The notes below the pieces were generated by a model. It did not search any database, was not told the DNA's origin, and saw only the letters and a list, made by a program, of their open reading frames with translations. This document shows positions 28,504-38,481 of a stretch of 64,000 nucleotides of DNA, piece by piece; within the stretch, counting starts at the first letter, position 1, and each line of letters opens with the position of its first letter. The position numbers and the translations under genes were made by a program. Source of the DNA: Aeromonas rivuli (lineage in GTDB: Bacteria > Pseudomonadota > Gammaproteobacteria > Enterobacterales > Aeromonadaceae); contig NZ_CDBJ01000027.1 in assembly GCF_000820045.1 (NCBI RefSeq), positions 278,541 to 342,540 of the forward strand, read 5' to 3'.

Positions 28504-29805
28504 ATGCATATTTGGCACACCTTCAACGCTCTTCCCCTCTGGCACCGCAAGATGGTGCTTATTCTGAGCATCCTGGTGATGATGCTGGCCGCCTGGCCCG
28601 GCGAACAGGCCGTCGCCACCCGGGTCGATGAGCATGCCGCAAGTCTGACCCGCGACGAGTTGCCGGACGAGCAGGATCGCCTCGCACTGGAGCAGACTGT
28701 CCGCCCGGCCAAGCCTCTTTATGTCACCAAGCAGGTCAAGGTTCGCAGCGGCGACAACATGGGGGTCATCTTCCAGCGTCTGGGCCTCGGCACGGCAGAT
28801 CTGCACCTCATCGATCAGCTCGCGGCCGCCGATCCGCTGCGCATGCTCAAACCCGGTCAGGAGCTGACCTTCAAACTCACCCAGGGCGGCGAACTGCAGA
28901 GCCTCTATTACCCTCACAGTCTGGAGCAGGCGCTCAAGGTCAACCGACGGGAAGATGGCTTCGTGGCCAAAGTGGTTCGCCTGGAACTCGACACCCGTGA
29001 AAACTGGGCCCAAGGCAATATCCGCTCCAGCTTCTGGGGCGCCGCCGTCGAAGCGGGCATGACCGAGGATCAGATCATGGATTTGGCCGCCATCTTCGGC
29101 TGGGACATCGACTTTGCCCAGGACTTGCAACCGGGGGACAGCTTCCGGGTGCTGTTCGAGGAGAAATACCAGGATGAGGAGCGGGTCGCCTCCGGTGATA
29201 TTCTGGCCGCCGAGTTCGTCAACCAGGGCGAGGCCTACCGCGCCGTGCTGAGCGATGATGGCAACTACTACACCCCGGCGGGCAAGGCGATGCGCAAGAG
29301 CTTCCTGCGCGCGCCGGTCAACTTCAAGTACATCAGCTCCAACTTCAACCCGCGTCGCCTGCACCCGGTCACCGGCAAGGTGCGCCCCCACAACGGCATC
29401 GACTACGTGGCCCCCGTGGGCACCCCCATCATGGCCTCGGGGTCGGGGAGCGTGGTGGCCGCCGGTTACAACCAGTTCAACGGCAACTATGTGTTCATCA
29501 AGCATGCCGGCAATTATGTGACCAAATACCTGCACCTCTCCAAGCGCACCGTCAACAAGGGTCAGCGGGTGAAGCAGGGACAGACCATCGGCCTGCTGGG
29601 CAGCACGGGCCGGGTCACGGGCGCCCATCTGCACTACGAATTCCTGGTCGCCGGGGTACACAAGAACCCCCGCACCCTGACCCTGCCTCAGGCAGAAACC
29701 CTCAGCGGCCGCGAGTTGAGCCAGTTCAAGGCCCAGGCCCTGCTGCAACTCGCCAAGCTGGAGCGCTCAGAGCCTCAGCTTGCCCAGCGCCGGGACGGAT
29801 CCTGA
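28504..29805 (+). CDS. Peptidoglycan DD-endopeptidase of the M23 family (MepM/YebA-like)
   Basis: Envelope hydrolase that cleaves peptide crosslinks to allow wall growth. 433 residues: N-terminal membrane anchor (KMVLILSILVMMLAAW), an OapA/LysM-like domain (VKVRSGDNMGVIFQRLGL, near 79), a Csd3-type second domain (GAAVEAGMTEDQIMDLA), and a LytM zinc-peptidase domain with HNGIDYVAP near 298 and GRVTGAHLHYEF near 371 carrying the zinc and catalytic histidines. All active-site motifs are intact. The order tyrS / M23 / anmK is common in gammaproteobacteria and links wall cleavage to recycling. Confidence 0.92.
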   Translation: MHIWHTFNALPLWHRKMVLILSILVMMLAAWPGEQAVATRVDEHAASLTRDELPDEQDRLALEQTVRPAKPLYVTKQVKVRSGDNMGVIFQRLGLGTADLHLIDQLAAADPLRMLKPGQELTFKLTQGGELQSLYYPHSLEQALKVNRREDGFVAKVVRLELDTRENWAQGNIRSSFWGAAVEAGMTEDQIMDLAAIFGWDIDFAQDLQPGDSFRVLFEEKYQDEERVASGDILAAEFVNQGEAYRAVLSDDGNYYTPAGKAMRKSFLRAPVNFKYISSNFNPRRLHPVTGKVRPHNGIDYVAPVGTPIMASGSGSVVAAGYNQFNGNYVFIKHAGNYVTKYLHLSKRTVNKGQRVKQGQTIGLLGSTGRVTGAHLHYEFLVAGVHKNPRTLTLPQAETLSGRELSQFKAQALLQLAKLERSEPQLAQRRDGS

Positions 29806-30787
29806 GTCAAGGGCTCACCCGGATCACGGGGAGCAAGCAGCAGCCATCGCCGGTATGGCGACAGGCAAAGCGGTTATCACAAGCAATGACAAGGAGCCCT
29901 CAGATGGCGGAACGTTACTTGGGTCTGATGTCCGGCACCAGTCTGGATGGCATCGATGCGGTGCTGATAGAGACGGATGGGGATGGCGTGCGGGTCGAGG
30001 CGGCGCTGTGCCATCCCTGGCCCGATGACACGGCTCACGCGCTGCACACCCTCTGCACCCCGGGTGAGAACGAAATCGATCGCATGGGGGTGGCCGATAA
30101 CCTGGTGGCCCGTGAATTTGCCGCCGCCGCTCAGGCTCTGCTCGACAAAACGGGGCTCGCGCCCGCCGACATCCGTGCCATCGGCTCCCACGGCCAGACC
30201 ATTCGCCACCGCCCCCAGCTCGGCTTCACCCTGCAAATTGGCAACAGCGCCCTGTTGGCCGCACTGACCGGCATCGACGTCATCAGCGACTTCCGCAGTC
30301 TGGACATGGCCCTCGGCGGCCAGGGAGCCCCCCTGGTGCCCGCCTTCCATCAGGCCATTTTTGCCAAAGCGGGCGCCCTGCGGGTGGTGTTGAATCTGGG
30401 CGGCATCGCCAATATCTCTGTGCTGCCGGCCAATGCCAGCGGCGGCTCCGGTTGCAATGTCTATGGCTTCGACACCGGCCCCGCCAACACCCTGCTCGAT
30501 GGCTGGTATCGCCGTCATCAACCCCAGGGCGGCAACTACGATGCCGGTGGCCAGTGGGGTGCCAGCGGCCAAGTGGTTCCTGAACTGCTCGACAAACTGC
30601 TCAGCCACCCCTACTTCGCCGCCCCCGCCCCCAAGAGCACCGGGCGGGAGATGTTTACCCTGGAGTGGCTAGACGGCGAGCTGGCAGGCAGCCATTACTC
30701 CCCCGTCGATGTGCAGCGCACCCTGCAGGCGCTGAGCTGCCACAGCATCGCCCGCCAATTGCCCGCGCTTGCAACGGGAGCGGATGA

Positions 30788-31084
<297 letters not shown>

Positions 31085-31087
31085 TGA

Positions 31088-31346
31088 AGGGCCGAGAGGG
31101 GCAATAGGGGTAGCCAACTGTCATCCCGGCCCCGTTTATCAAACCGGGCAACCTGCCCTTATTCGAGCACCGGCGCCAGTCGACCGGCCGTACTCGGTGC
31201 CCTCTATCCCGCCTGAAGGGCCGAGAGGGGCAATAGGGGTAGCCGACTGTCATCCCGGCCCCGTTTATCAAACCGGGCAACCTGCCCTTATTCGAGCTCC
31301 GGTGCCACAGCCACCCGGCGGTACTCGATGCCCTCTATCCCGCCTG
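31088..31346 (+). repeat. Two extra tandem copies of the anmK 3' end (about 130 bp each)
   Basis: The end of anmK (GCAACCTGCCC ... GGTGCCCTCTATCC ... CCTGA) recurs twice more. The shared CCCTCTATCC falls at 31071, 31200 and 31331, that is, periods of 129 and 131. Each unit ends with a stop equivalent to the anmK stop and contains CATCCCGGCCCCGTTTATC. Confidence 0.92.
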
Positions 31347-31368
31347 AGCGGGCAACCAGCGCACACGA

Positions 31369-31400
31369 ACAGAGAGGGCGGCACATGCCGCCCTCTCTGT
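31369..31400 (+). terminator. Stem-loop after the anmK repeats
   Basis: ACAGAGAGGGCGG / CCGCCCTCTCTGT long perfect stem with a CACATG loop; the tail is CATAAT rather than a T-run. Probably the original anmK terminator, displaced by the duplications. Confidence 0.65.
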
Positions 31401-32127
31401 CATAATCCGGCTCTGCCGGCAGACGTTATCGACCTTGTTCTCTTCCCTTCTTTTTCCCGCTGCAATTTCATTGCATAAATCTGGATGTCATATGCAGCCC
31501 GTATTGGTTGATTGCGGCGGCTCGCTTGCGTCAATGACATCGTCGCCATGCAGCCTGGGCGAATGATAATTCCCGCCTCTGTTTCAAGGGTCAAAAACGG
31601 ACACTGGCTAGCATATTTTTGATGTTGCTGACAGCCCCGTTCATGGGCATAAAATGCATAGCCATTCATATTGGGGTGCATGAACAGCAAAATATTGCCG
31701 ATGATTAACCCTTTATTCACAGAATTGATCAACGACGGCCCGAGACAAACCCACGCACTGCGGCCATTTCCCTTATAAGGCGCGTTATGACACCCGGCCA
31801 GCCGTTATATATCGTGAATTGAACCGCATTTTAGCTAAATTTCAGAGCATTGACCCACCTCATAGAAATACGATCCTGGTTTGCATCCCTTGGTCGGCCC
31901 CCCATAGAATCCCCCTGTCTGAATCATCAACCCGATCCATTTCTCCATCAGCCGCTCGCCCACGCAGGCGACGTCGAAGCAAGACTCGAAACAGCGATGA
32001 CTGTTTTCCGTATCACCCGTCGTCATTCGTCGGGAGCGGGCAACTGTTGCCGAAATAAAGCGAGGCGTGCGGCAAACGAGGAAGGAAGGCGTTGACCCTA
32101 CATCAATAAAGAGAAAGGAGTATCGCC
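31401..32127. other. Long intergenic region before the triple-RidA gene
   Basis: About 730 bases of mixed composition with no convincing gene. Short open frames here lack ribosome sites and family resemblance. A weak promoter-like pair (TTATGA 31785-31790, 17-base spacer, TATATC 31808-31813) points towards the downstream gene. Its AAAGGAG ribosome site is at 32113-32119. Confidence 0.5.
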
Positions 32128-33393
32128 ATGAGTGGTACCATCATCAAGTCAGCCAGAAATACCCCCAGTGCCCCCCAGGATCTGAGCCCCTGCACCCAGA
32201 GCGTGGCCTTCTCCCACTACAACAATATTTCGGCGCAACTGCCCGTCGATCCCAAGACCGGCAAGCTGGTGAGTGGCGATATCCAGGCGCAGGCCAGACA
32301 GTGCCTCACCAATATCAAGGCCATCGTCGAGAGCATCGGCCACGGGATGGACGATATGGTCAAAGCCACCATATTCCTGAAAGACATGGGGGATCTGGAG
32401 GCGGTCAACAGCGTTTATCGCGAATTTTTCCCGGGCTATGTGCCGACCCGCACCGTGCTCGCCGTGGCCGCCCTGCCGATGCATGCCCTGGTGCAGATGG
32501 ACGCCCTTATCTCCAACGGCGAAGGCACCTTCCCCCAGGCACCCTGCGCCTTAGTGAAACTCGCCCGCAATAGCGACAAAGCCCCGCAGTGTGCACTCTC
32601 GACCCATACCGTTGCCTTCTCTCACTACAACAATATCGGTGCCCAGCTGCCGGTGGATGCCGCCACCGGCCAGCTGGTCGGCGGTGGCATCCAGGAGCAG
32701 GCGGCCCAGTGCCTGCGCAATATCAAAAACGTGCTGGAGAGCATAGATGTGCCCTTTGACGATATCGTCAAGGTGACTGTCTACCTGACCAGCCTCGCGG
32801 ATCTGGAGGCCGTCAACGAGGTCTACCGCACCTTCTTCCCGGACTCCGCCATCGCCCGCGCCGTGGCTTATCTGCCCGCTCGCTCGGTGGTCAGTGCCAC
32901 CGCCCTGCCACTGGGTGCCCGGGTGCAGATGGATGCGGTCATCTCCCACGGTGACGGCACCCCGCCCCAGCTGGTGGAAGACAGGCACAACCTGGTGATC
33001 CGCGCCCGCAATACCGACAAGGCACCGCGCAGCCCGCTCCATTGCCAGAGCGTCGCCTTCTCCCACTACAACCACTTGACTGCGCAGCTGCCGATCGACA
33101 TGGCCACCGGCAAGGTGCTGACTGGCTGTATCAAGGAGCAGACTGCCCAGTGCCTCGACCATATCGAGACCATCGTGGAGAGCATCGGCCACGGGATGGA
33201 CGATATCGTCAAGGTCAATATCCAGCTGAAGAACATCGAGGATCTGGAAGCAGTAAACGCCATCTACGCCAAATACTTCCCGAGCTATCTGCCCGCCCGC
33301 ACCGTCATTGGCGTGAGCGAACTGCCCGCCGGCGCCATGATCCAGATGGATGCTGTACTCTCCAATGCGGAAAGTACCCCGCCGCAGGTGTAA
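32128..33393 (+). CDS. Single-chain protein with three tandem RidA (YjgF/YER057c) domains
   Basis: 421 residues with three RidA-like domains of about 140 residues (approximately 1-140, 141-283, 284-421). Each repeats FSHYNN/H, AQLP(V/I)D..TG, Q..QCL.(N/H)I...(L/V)ESI, DLEAVN.(V/I)Y and P(T/A)R(T/S)V...LP...QMDA. The RidA substrate-binding arginine is kept in all three (R108, R252, R391), as is the asparagine of the VN.Y motif, but the usual glutamate near the end (IEIEAIA in E. coli) is aspartate (QMDA), and the N-terminal Gly-Pro-Tyr is missing. RidA normally forms homotrimers with active sites between subunits, so this may be a pre-assembled trimer. Enamine/imine deaminase activity is inferred. 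It stands alone with its own terminator. Confidence 0.85.
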   Translation: MSGTIIKSARNTPSAPQDLSPCTQSVAFSHYNNISAQLPVDPKTGKLVSGDIQAQARQCLTNIKAIVESIGHGMDDMVKATIFLKDMGDLEAVNSVYREFFPGYVPTRTVLAVAALPMHALVQMDALISNGEGTFPQAPCALVKLARNSDKAPQCALSTHTVAFSHYNNIGAQLPVDAATGQLVGGGIQEQAAQCLRNIKNVLESIDVPFDDIVKVTVYLTSLADLEAVNEVYRTFFPDSAIARAVAYLPARSVVSATALPLGARVQMDAVISHGDGTPPQLVEDRHNLVIRARNTDKAPRSPLHCQSVAFSHYNHLTAQLPIDMATGKVLTGCIKEQTAQCLDHIETIVESIGHGMDDIVKVNIQLKNIEDLEAVNAIYAKYFPSYLPARTVIGVSELPAGAMIQMDAVLSNAESTPPQV

Positions 33394-33410
33394 GGGGCGG
33401 TTTAAATAGC

Positions 33411-33443
33411 AAAAAGAGACCGGCTATATGTCGGTCTCTTTTT
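33411..33443 (+). terminator. Rho-independent terminator after the triple-RidA gene
   Basis: AAAAAGAGACCG / CGGTCTCTTTTT stem with a 9-base loop. Confidence 0.9.
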
Positions 33444-33496
33444 ACGTAACACGAAGAGATATTATTTTTATGGCATCGACGTAAAGAACGCGAACG

Positions 33497-33525
33497 TTCG
33501 ATTACGCTTCGCTAATCGAACCTAC
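33497..33525 (+). repeat. Short palindromic repeat, copy 1
   Basis: TTCGATTACGCTTCGCTAAT followed by CGAACCTAC: inverted arms TTCGATTA and TAATCGAA. The same core recurs at 40052-40083 with altered outer arms. It supplies the stop codon and last residues of the AT-rich gene. Confidence 0.75.
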
Positions 33526-34077
33526 GAGGTTATAACTATTATATATATAATCCCATGCGATTAGTGATTCATGAAGACACTTATATGCATCTAATAAAAA
33601 CTGTCCATTTTCATCATTTACACAGGCTTTAATTTTTACACAACCTCTATCTTTAGGCACAATAAAATACCTCCCCTCCAACCGATAAATAACTGAGATT
33701 AATTCAGAATTAACCAAGATGCTTTGTACAACTGAAAGCTGAGCAAAATTCCCACTACGGCTTTTTCTAAGCCCACCGTGCTTTAGACCATTTGCTATAT
33801 CAGAACAATATGTCAAACAGCTATGCTTGTTAATTTCACTTTCAAGCATTTCTTTGTTAATACTTGGGTTTATATTTATTAACTCAGCTATAAGCAGGTC
33901 TTTTATTGACCAACACCAAACAAATGCTGATTCGATATCGTCTTGAACTTGGATAAGGGGTTTTATTCCATTAACAATAAAACTATGATTATTAAAATCA
34001 ACTATATTTTCAGGCCATTCTAAATTTGATGATTTACTTATATATCGTGAAACCCTTTGCTTTAATTGATTATTCAA
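33502..34077 (-). CDS. AT-rich orphan protein of unknown function
   Basis: Not recognised. 191 residues, soluble, no signal or membrane segment. The codons and base composition are strikingly AT-rich (roughly one-third GC) against about 60% around it, which suggests horizontal transfer. Features: WCWSIKDLLIAEL near residue 54, a C..YCSDIANGLKHGG segment near 90 (a D-x-A-N-x-x-K-H pattern I have seen in several uncharacterised proteins, not diagnostic), and a C-terminal CVNDENGQFLLDAYKCLHESLIAWDYI helix. The last residues GSISEA are encoded by the short palindromic repeat, so the true C-terminus may have been replaced by repeat insertion. Confidence 0.65.
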   Translation of the reverse strand: MNNQLKQRVSRYISKSSNLEWPENIVDFNNHSFIVNGIKPLIQVQDDIESAFVWCWSIKDLLIAELININPSINKEMLESEINKHSCLTYCSDIANGLKHGGLRKSRSGNFAQLSVVQSILVNSELISVIYRLEGRYFIVPKDRGCVKIKACVNDENGQFLLDAYKCLHESLIAWDYIYNSYNLVGSISEA

Positions 34078-34171
34078 AGAGATGCTCCCTATTTTTACCA
34101 GTAAACCCTATTCAAAAAATAATAATTCACATCCTGCTACTCACAGTTTCTTCAGTCAAAGGTTGTTCAAC

Positions 34172-34202
34172 AAAAAAACGCCTCCATAGGGAGGCGCTTT
34201 TC
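34172..34202 (-). terminator. Terminator of tkt
   Basis: CGCCTCC-ATAG-GGAGGCG stem; on the minus strand it is followed by seven Ts. It lies 25 bases past the tkt stop. Confidence 0.88.
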
Positions 34203-34226
34203 AATTCAGTACCAAGCAATCAGCAA

Positions 34227-36218
34227 TTACAGGGACTCTGCGGTCGCGACCACGTTTTCCACGGTAAAGCCGAATTCCTTGAACAGCAGCTCGGCCGGGG
34301 CGGACTCACCGAAGGTGGTCATACCTATGATCTTGCCGCCAAAGCCCACGTACTTGTACCAGTAGTCGGCGATGCCCGCTTCGATGGCCACGCGCTTGGT
34401 GACGGAAGACGGCAGGACAGACTCCTTGTACTCGGCGCTTTGTGCGTCGAACACGTCGGTGGCCGGCAGGGAAACCACGCGCACGGCGCGGCCCTTGGCG
34501 GTCAGCTGCTCATAGGCGGCCACGGCCAGCTCCACTTCGGAACCGGTGGCGATCAGGATCAGCTCCGGAGTACCGGCGCAATCTTTCAGCACATAACCAC
34601 CCTTGGCGGTATCGGCCAATTGCTGGGCGGTGCGGTCCATCTGGGGCAGGTTCTGACGAGAGAAGATCAGCGCAGTCGGGCCGTCCATACGCTCGATGGC
34701 GTGCTTCCAGGCGATGGCGGATTCAACCTGATCACAGGGGCGCCAGGTGCTCATGTTCGGAGTCAGACGCAGGGAGGCTATCTGCTCTACCGGCTGGTGA
34801 GTCGGGCCATCTTCACCCAGACCGATGGAGTCGTGGGTGTAAACGAAGATGGCGCGCTGCTTCATCAGGGCGGCCATGCGCAGGGCGTTACGGGCGTACT
34901 CCATGAACATCAGGAAGGTGGCGCCGTAGGGGATGAAACCACCGTGCAGGGCGATGCCGTTCATGATGGCGGACATGGCGAACTCGCGCACACCGTAATG
35001 GATGTAGTTGCCTGCCGCGCTCTCGGGAGTCAGAGACTTGGAGCCGGACCACATGGTCAGGTTGGACGGCGCCAGATCGGCGGAACCACCCATGAACTCG
35101 GGCAGCAGCTTGCCGAAGGCTTCCAGGGAGTTCTGGGACGCTTTACGGGTCGCTATCTTGGCCGGGTTGGCTTGCAGGGTTTCGATGATCTTGGCGGATT
35201 CAGCGGCCCAGTTGGCTGGCAGCTCGCCTGCGGTACGGCGCTTGAATTCGCTTGCCAGGGTCGGGTGAGCGGCTTCATAGGCGGCAAACTTGGCAGCCCA
35301 GTCGGATTCGAGCTTGGTGCCTTTCTCCTGGGCATTCCACTCGGCGGCGATCTCGGACGGGATGACGAAGGGCGCGTGATCCCACTTCAGGAAGGCACGG
35401 GCGGCGGCGATCTCGTCGTTGCCCAGCGGTGCGCCGTGGCAATCGTGGGAGCCGGACTTGTTCGGGGAGCCGTAGCCAATGATGGTGCGGCAGCAGATCA
35501 GGGTCGGCTTGCCGGTCTCGGCCTTGGCGGCTTCGATGGCGGCATTGATGGCTTCCGGGCTGTGACCGTCAACGGCCGGGATGACGTGCCAGCCGTAGGC
35601 TTCGAAACGCTTGGGGGTGTCATCGGTGAACCAGCCTTCCACGTGACCGTCGATGGAGATGCCGTTGTCATCCCAGAACGCGATCAGTTTGCCAAGCTGC
35701 AGGGTACCGGCCAGGGAGCAAGCCTCGTGGGAGATACCTTCCATCAGGCAGCCGTCGCCCATGAAGGCGTAGGTGTAATGGTCGACGATGTCGTGACCCG
35801 GCTGGTTGAACTGCTCGGCCATGGATTTTTCAGCGATCGCCATGCCCACGGCATTGGTGATGCCCTGACCCAGCGGGCCAGTGGTGGTTTCGATGCCAGG
35901 GGCATAACCGTACTCAGGGTGACCCGGGGTGCGAGAGTGCAGTTGGCGGAAGTTTTTCAGATCCTCGATGGTGAGGTCGTAACCGGAGAGATGCAGCAGG
36001 GAGTAAATCAGCATGGAGCCGTGGCCGTTGGACAGCACGAAACGGTCGCGGTCGGCCCACTTGGGGTTGTTCGGGTTGTGCTTGAGGTGGCCACGCCACA
36101 GCACTTCGGCGATATCTGCCATTCCCATGGGGGCGCCCGGGTGACCGGAGTTGGCTTTTTGTACGGCATCCATACTCAATGCGCGAATGGCATTGGCAAG
36201 CTCTTTACGAGAAGGCAT
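34227..36218 (-). CDS. tkt: Transketolase
   Basis: Thiamine-diphosphate enzyme moving two-carbon units in the non-oxidative pentose phosphate pathway; cytosolic dimer. 663 residues, the E. coli TktA length. Marks are [18 protein letters not shown] near residue 24, [14 protein letters not shown] with the TPP-binding GDG..N-type motif near 154, DGHSPEAI, and the C-terminal half with [18 protein letters not shown] near 470. The start at 36218 has AGGAG; the 26-codon longer frame is leader. It works with the transaldolase gene in this window. Confidence 0.97.
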   Translation of the reverse strand: MPSRKELANAIRALSMDAVQKANSGHPGAPMGMADIAEVLWRGHLKHNPNNPKWADRDRFVLSNGHGSMLIYSLLHLSGYDLTIEDLKNFRQLHSRTPGHPEYGYAPGIETTTGPLGQGITNAVGMAIAEKSMAEQFNQPGHDIVDHYTYAFMGDGCLMEGISHEACSLAGTLQLGKLIAFWDDNGISIDGHVEGWFTDDTPKRFEAYGWHVIPAVDGHSPEAINAAIEAAKAETGKPTLICCRTIIGYGSPNKSGSHDCHGAPLGNDEIAAARAFLKWDHAPFVIPSEIAAEWNAQEKGTKLESDWAAKFAAYEAAHPTLASEFKRRTAGELPANWAAESAKIIETLQANPAKIATRKASQNSLEAFGKLLPEFMGGSADLAPSNLTMWSGSKSLTPESAAGNYIHYGVREFAMSAIMNGIALHGGFIPYGATFLMFMEYARNALRMAALMKQRAIFVYTHDSIGLGEDGPTHQPVEQIASLRLTPNMSTWRPCDQVESAIAWKHAIERMDGPTALIFSRQNLPQMDRTAQQLADTAKGGYVLKDCAGTPELILIATGSEVELAVAAYEQLTAKGRAVRVVSLPATDVFDAQSAEYKESVLPSSVTKRVAIEAGIADYWYKYVGFGGKIIGMTTFGESAPAELLFKEFGFTVENVVATAESL

Positions 36219-36593
36219 CTGTATCTCCTGCGATTGCTTCATTTGATGGCCAAGATTAAGGCGCGTTATTGTCCCAGCAGGGCGGGCGAGGTGCAAATAT
36301 TATCTGGGCGAATAAAGTGGCTTTGGGAGCGCAGTCGCTTTTCTTGCCCCGGCAAACGATTCGCGTTGCGGCCATTTGCAACCCTTTATGGGTAAGGCTG
36401 GCCACAGCTGGCACCAAACCAAAATAGTGCTGGCAATCACCCTCCCCCCTCTTTAAAATAGACGTCCAGATGGAGATACCTCTACAAAGACGTCCCTAGA
36501 GTGACGTCCCGATGCAGATATCTCAAATACCAAGACTCTCCTTTTTACCCGGTTATGGCCAAGGCGATAACCCCTAGCGTTGAGAATGCTTCC
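36219..36593. other. Divergent tkt/metK intergenic region
   Basis: 375 bases holding both promoters. The metK side contains a likely promoter (CTGGCA 36430-36435, 18-base spacer, TAAAAT 36454-36459) followed at once by the MetJ box array. On the tkt side I see no clear boxes. Confidence 0.6.
36460..36525 (+). promoter_or_regulatory. MetJ operator (met boxes) of metK
   Basis: Tandem 8-bp met boxes resembling AGACGTCT: AGACGTCC at 36460, AGATGGAG at 36468, ATACCTCT at 36476, AGACGTCC at 36488, TGACGTCC at 36502, CGATGCAG at 36510 and ATATCTCA at 36518. MetJ bound with SAM should repress metK here, directly downstream of the likely -10. Confidence 0.85.
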
Positions 36594-37745
36594 ATGGCAA
36601 AGCTGTTTACTTCCGAGTCGGTCTCCGAAGGCCATCCCGATAAAATCGCCGACCAGATCTCCGATGCGGTGCTGGATGCCATCCTGGAACAGGATCCCAT
36701 GGCCCGTGTCGCCTGTGAGACCCTGGTCAAGACAGGCATGGTACTGGTTGGCGGCGAAGTAACCACTTCTGCCTGGGTCGACATCGAGCAGATCGTGCGC
36801 GATACCGTGCGCGAGATTGGCTACACCCACTCCGACATGGGCTTCGATGCCGACTCCTGCGCCGTGCTCAACGCCATCGGCAAGCAGTCCCCGGACATCA
36901 ACCAGGGTGTTGACCGTGCCGATCCCTATGAGCAGGGCGCCGGTGACCAGGGCCTGATGTTTGGCTACGCCACCAACGAGACCGAGGTGCTGATGCCAGC
37001 ACCCATCACTTACTCTCACCTGTTGGTGAAGCGTCAGGCCGAAGTGCGCAAGAATGGCACCCTGCCCTGGCTGCGTCCGGATGCCAAGAGCCAGCTCACC
37101 TTCGCCTATGACAGCGAAGGCAAGATCCTTGGCGTCGATGCCGTGGTGCTCTCCACCCAGCATTGCGACTCCATCAGCCACGCCGATCTGGTCGAAGCGG
37201 TGCGCGAAGAGATCATCAAGCCGGTACTGCCCGCCGAGTGGATCAGCAAGAACACCAAGTTCTTCATCAACCCGACCGGCCGTTTCGTCATCGGCGGCCC
37301 CATGGGTGACTGCGGTCTGACCGGTCGCAAGATCATCGTCGATACCTACGGCGGCATGGCCCGTCACGGTGGTGGCGCCTTCTCCGGCAAGGATCCATCC
37401 AAGGTGGATCGCTCCGCCGCCTACGCCGCTCGCTATGTCGCCAAGAACATAGTGGCCGCCGGTCTGGCCGACCGCTGTGAGCTGCAAGTCTCCTACGCCA
37501 TCGGCGTGGCCGAGCCGACCTCCATCAGCGTCGAAACCTTCGGCACCGCCAAGGTCTCCGAGGAGCTGCTGGTCACGCTGGTGCGCGAGCACTTCGAACT
37601 GCGCCCCTACGGCCTCATCGAGATGCTGGATCTCAAGCGCCCCATCTTCAAGGCCACCGCCGCCTACGGCCATTTCGGTCGCGAAGAGTTCCCCTGGGAG
37701 CGTACCGACAAGGCCGAGCTGCTGCGCGCCGCCGCTGGCCTCTAA
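36594..37745 (+). CDS. metK: S-adenosylmethionine synthase
   Basis: Makes SAM from methionine and ATP; cytosolic tetramer. 383 residues (E. coli 384) starting [21 protein letters not shown], with ATP-binding GHPDK, the flexible-loop [12 protein letters not shown] near residue 117, [19 protein letters not shown] and [22 protein letters not shown] at 36594 matches the family start; the in-frame extension to 36501 reads through met boxes and is not real coding sequence. Confidence 0.97.
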   Translation: MAKLFTSESVSEGHPDKIADQISDAVLDAILEQDPMARVACETLVKTGMVLVGGEVTTSAWVDIEQIVRDTVREIGYTHSDMGFDADSCAVLNAIGKQSPDINQGVDRADPYEQGAGDQGLMFGYATNETEVLMPAPITYSHLLVKRQAEVRKNGTLPWLRPDAKSQLTFAYDSEGKILGVDAVVLSTQHCDSISHADLVEAVREEIIKPVLPAEWISKNTKFFINPTGRFVIGGPMGDCGLTGRKIIVDTYGGMARHGGGAFSGKDPSKVDRSAAYAARYVAKNIVAAGLADRCELQVSYAIGVAEPTSISVETFGTAKVSEELLVTLVREHFELRPYGLIEMLDLKRPIFKATAAYGHFGREEFPWERTDKAELLRAAAGL

Positions 37746-37761
37746 GCCAGCCGGTAATCAG

Positions 37762-37787
37762 AAAGGGGAGCTCAGGCTCCCCTTTTT
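37762..37787 (+). terminator. Rho-independent terminator after metK
   Basis: AAAGGGGAGC / GCTCCCCTTT stem, loop TCAG, T-run. Confidence 0.9.
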
Positions 37788-37894
37788 CATGGCCGGGATC
37801 CTGATGAACAGACCCCTTGCCTGCTTTTCGTCAGCATGAGCAAGAGGTAGACTGCCCCCTTTCGCTCACCTGCATGAATAGCCTTCAATTGCCC

Positions 37895-38413
37895 ATGTCA
37901 GCACTTACTCTCACCCCGCTACAGATGCAGCAGACCCTGACCGAACGGGTCCATCTCTGTTTCAGTCAAGCCGAGCAGAAACTGGGGCGCCCGTTCCCGC
38001 GTCCGCACATCCACTGCAACATGCGTGGCCGGGCTGCGGGAGCGGCACGGCTGCAAACCTGGGAGCTGCGCTTCAACCCGGCACTGTTTGCGGCCAATTA
38101 TCAGGCCTTCCTCGATGAGGTGGTGCCCCATGAGGTAGCGCACCTGCTGGTGCATGCCTTGTGGGGCGCAGGACGAGGCAAGGGGCGAGTGCTTCCCCAC
38201 GGCCGCCAGTGGCAATCGGTGATGCAGGAGGTCTTCAATCTGGAACCCAGAACCACCCACAGCTTCGATCTCGCCGTACTGGCTCAGCCTAACGTGACCT
38301 ACGCCTGTGCCTGTCAGCAGCACCAGCTCTCCATCCGCCGCCATAACAAGGTGGCGCGCGGGGAGGCCAACTACCATTGCCGCCGCTGTAAGCAGGTGCT
38401 CACTCGCCCCTGA
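37895..38413 (+). CDS. sprT: SprT family zinc-dependent metalloprotease-like protein
   Basis: 172 residues with the HExxH zinc motif VVPHEVAHLLVHALWG (about residues 74-89) and a C-terminal zinc ribbon CACQQHQLSIRRHN...YHCRRCK, as in E. coli SprT; SprT relates to eukaryotic Spartan proteases. The cellular role in bacteria is not firmly known. The start is uncertain: ATG 37895 fits the E. coli N-terminus best, ATG 37874 is possible, and neither has a clear ribosome site. First gene of the conserved sprT-endA-rsmE-gshB-yqgE-ruvX order. Confidence 0.9.
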   Translation: MSALTLTPLQMQQTLTERVHLCFSQAEQKLGRPFPRPHIHCNMRGRAAGAARLQTWELRFNPALFAANYQAFLDEVVPHEVAHLLVHALWGAGRGKGRVLPHGRQWQSVMQEVFNLEPRTTHSFDLAVLAQPNVTYACACQQHQLSIRRHNKVARGEANYHCRRCKQVLTRP

Positions 38414-38481
38414 GTCGCATTCTTGTCGCCCCCATGCCAGGGGCGCGGCCAACCTCACTCCCGACCCCCTTAAGGAAGCCC

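Noticed and set aside
31400-31732. 110-codon minus-strand frame after anmK
   Set aside because: No ribosome site, no resemblance, overlaps the anmK terminator; probably chance.
34026-36395. 789-codon open frame opposite tkt
   Set aside because: Lies antisense over a full-length transketolase with all motifs. Long antisense frames are expected in high-GC coding DNA, and the product has no family likeness.
36501-36593. N-terminal extension of MetK
   Set aside because: The codons are met boxes and leader; MetK proteins start at MAKLF/MTKHLF-type residues.
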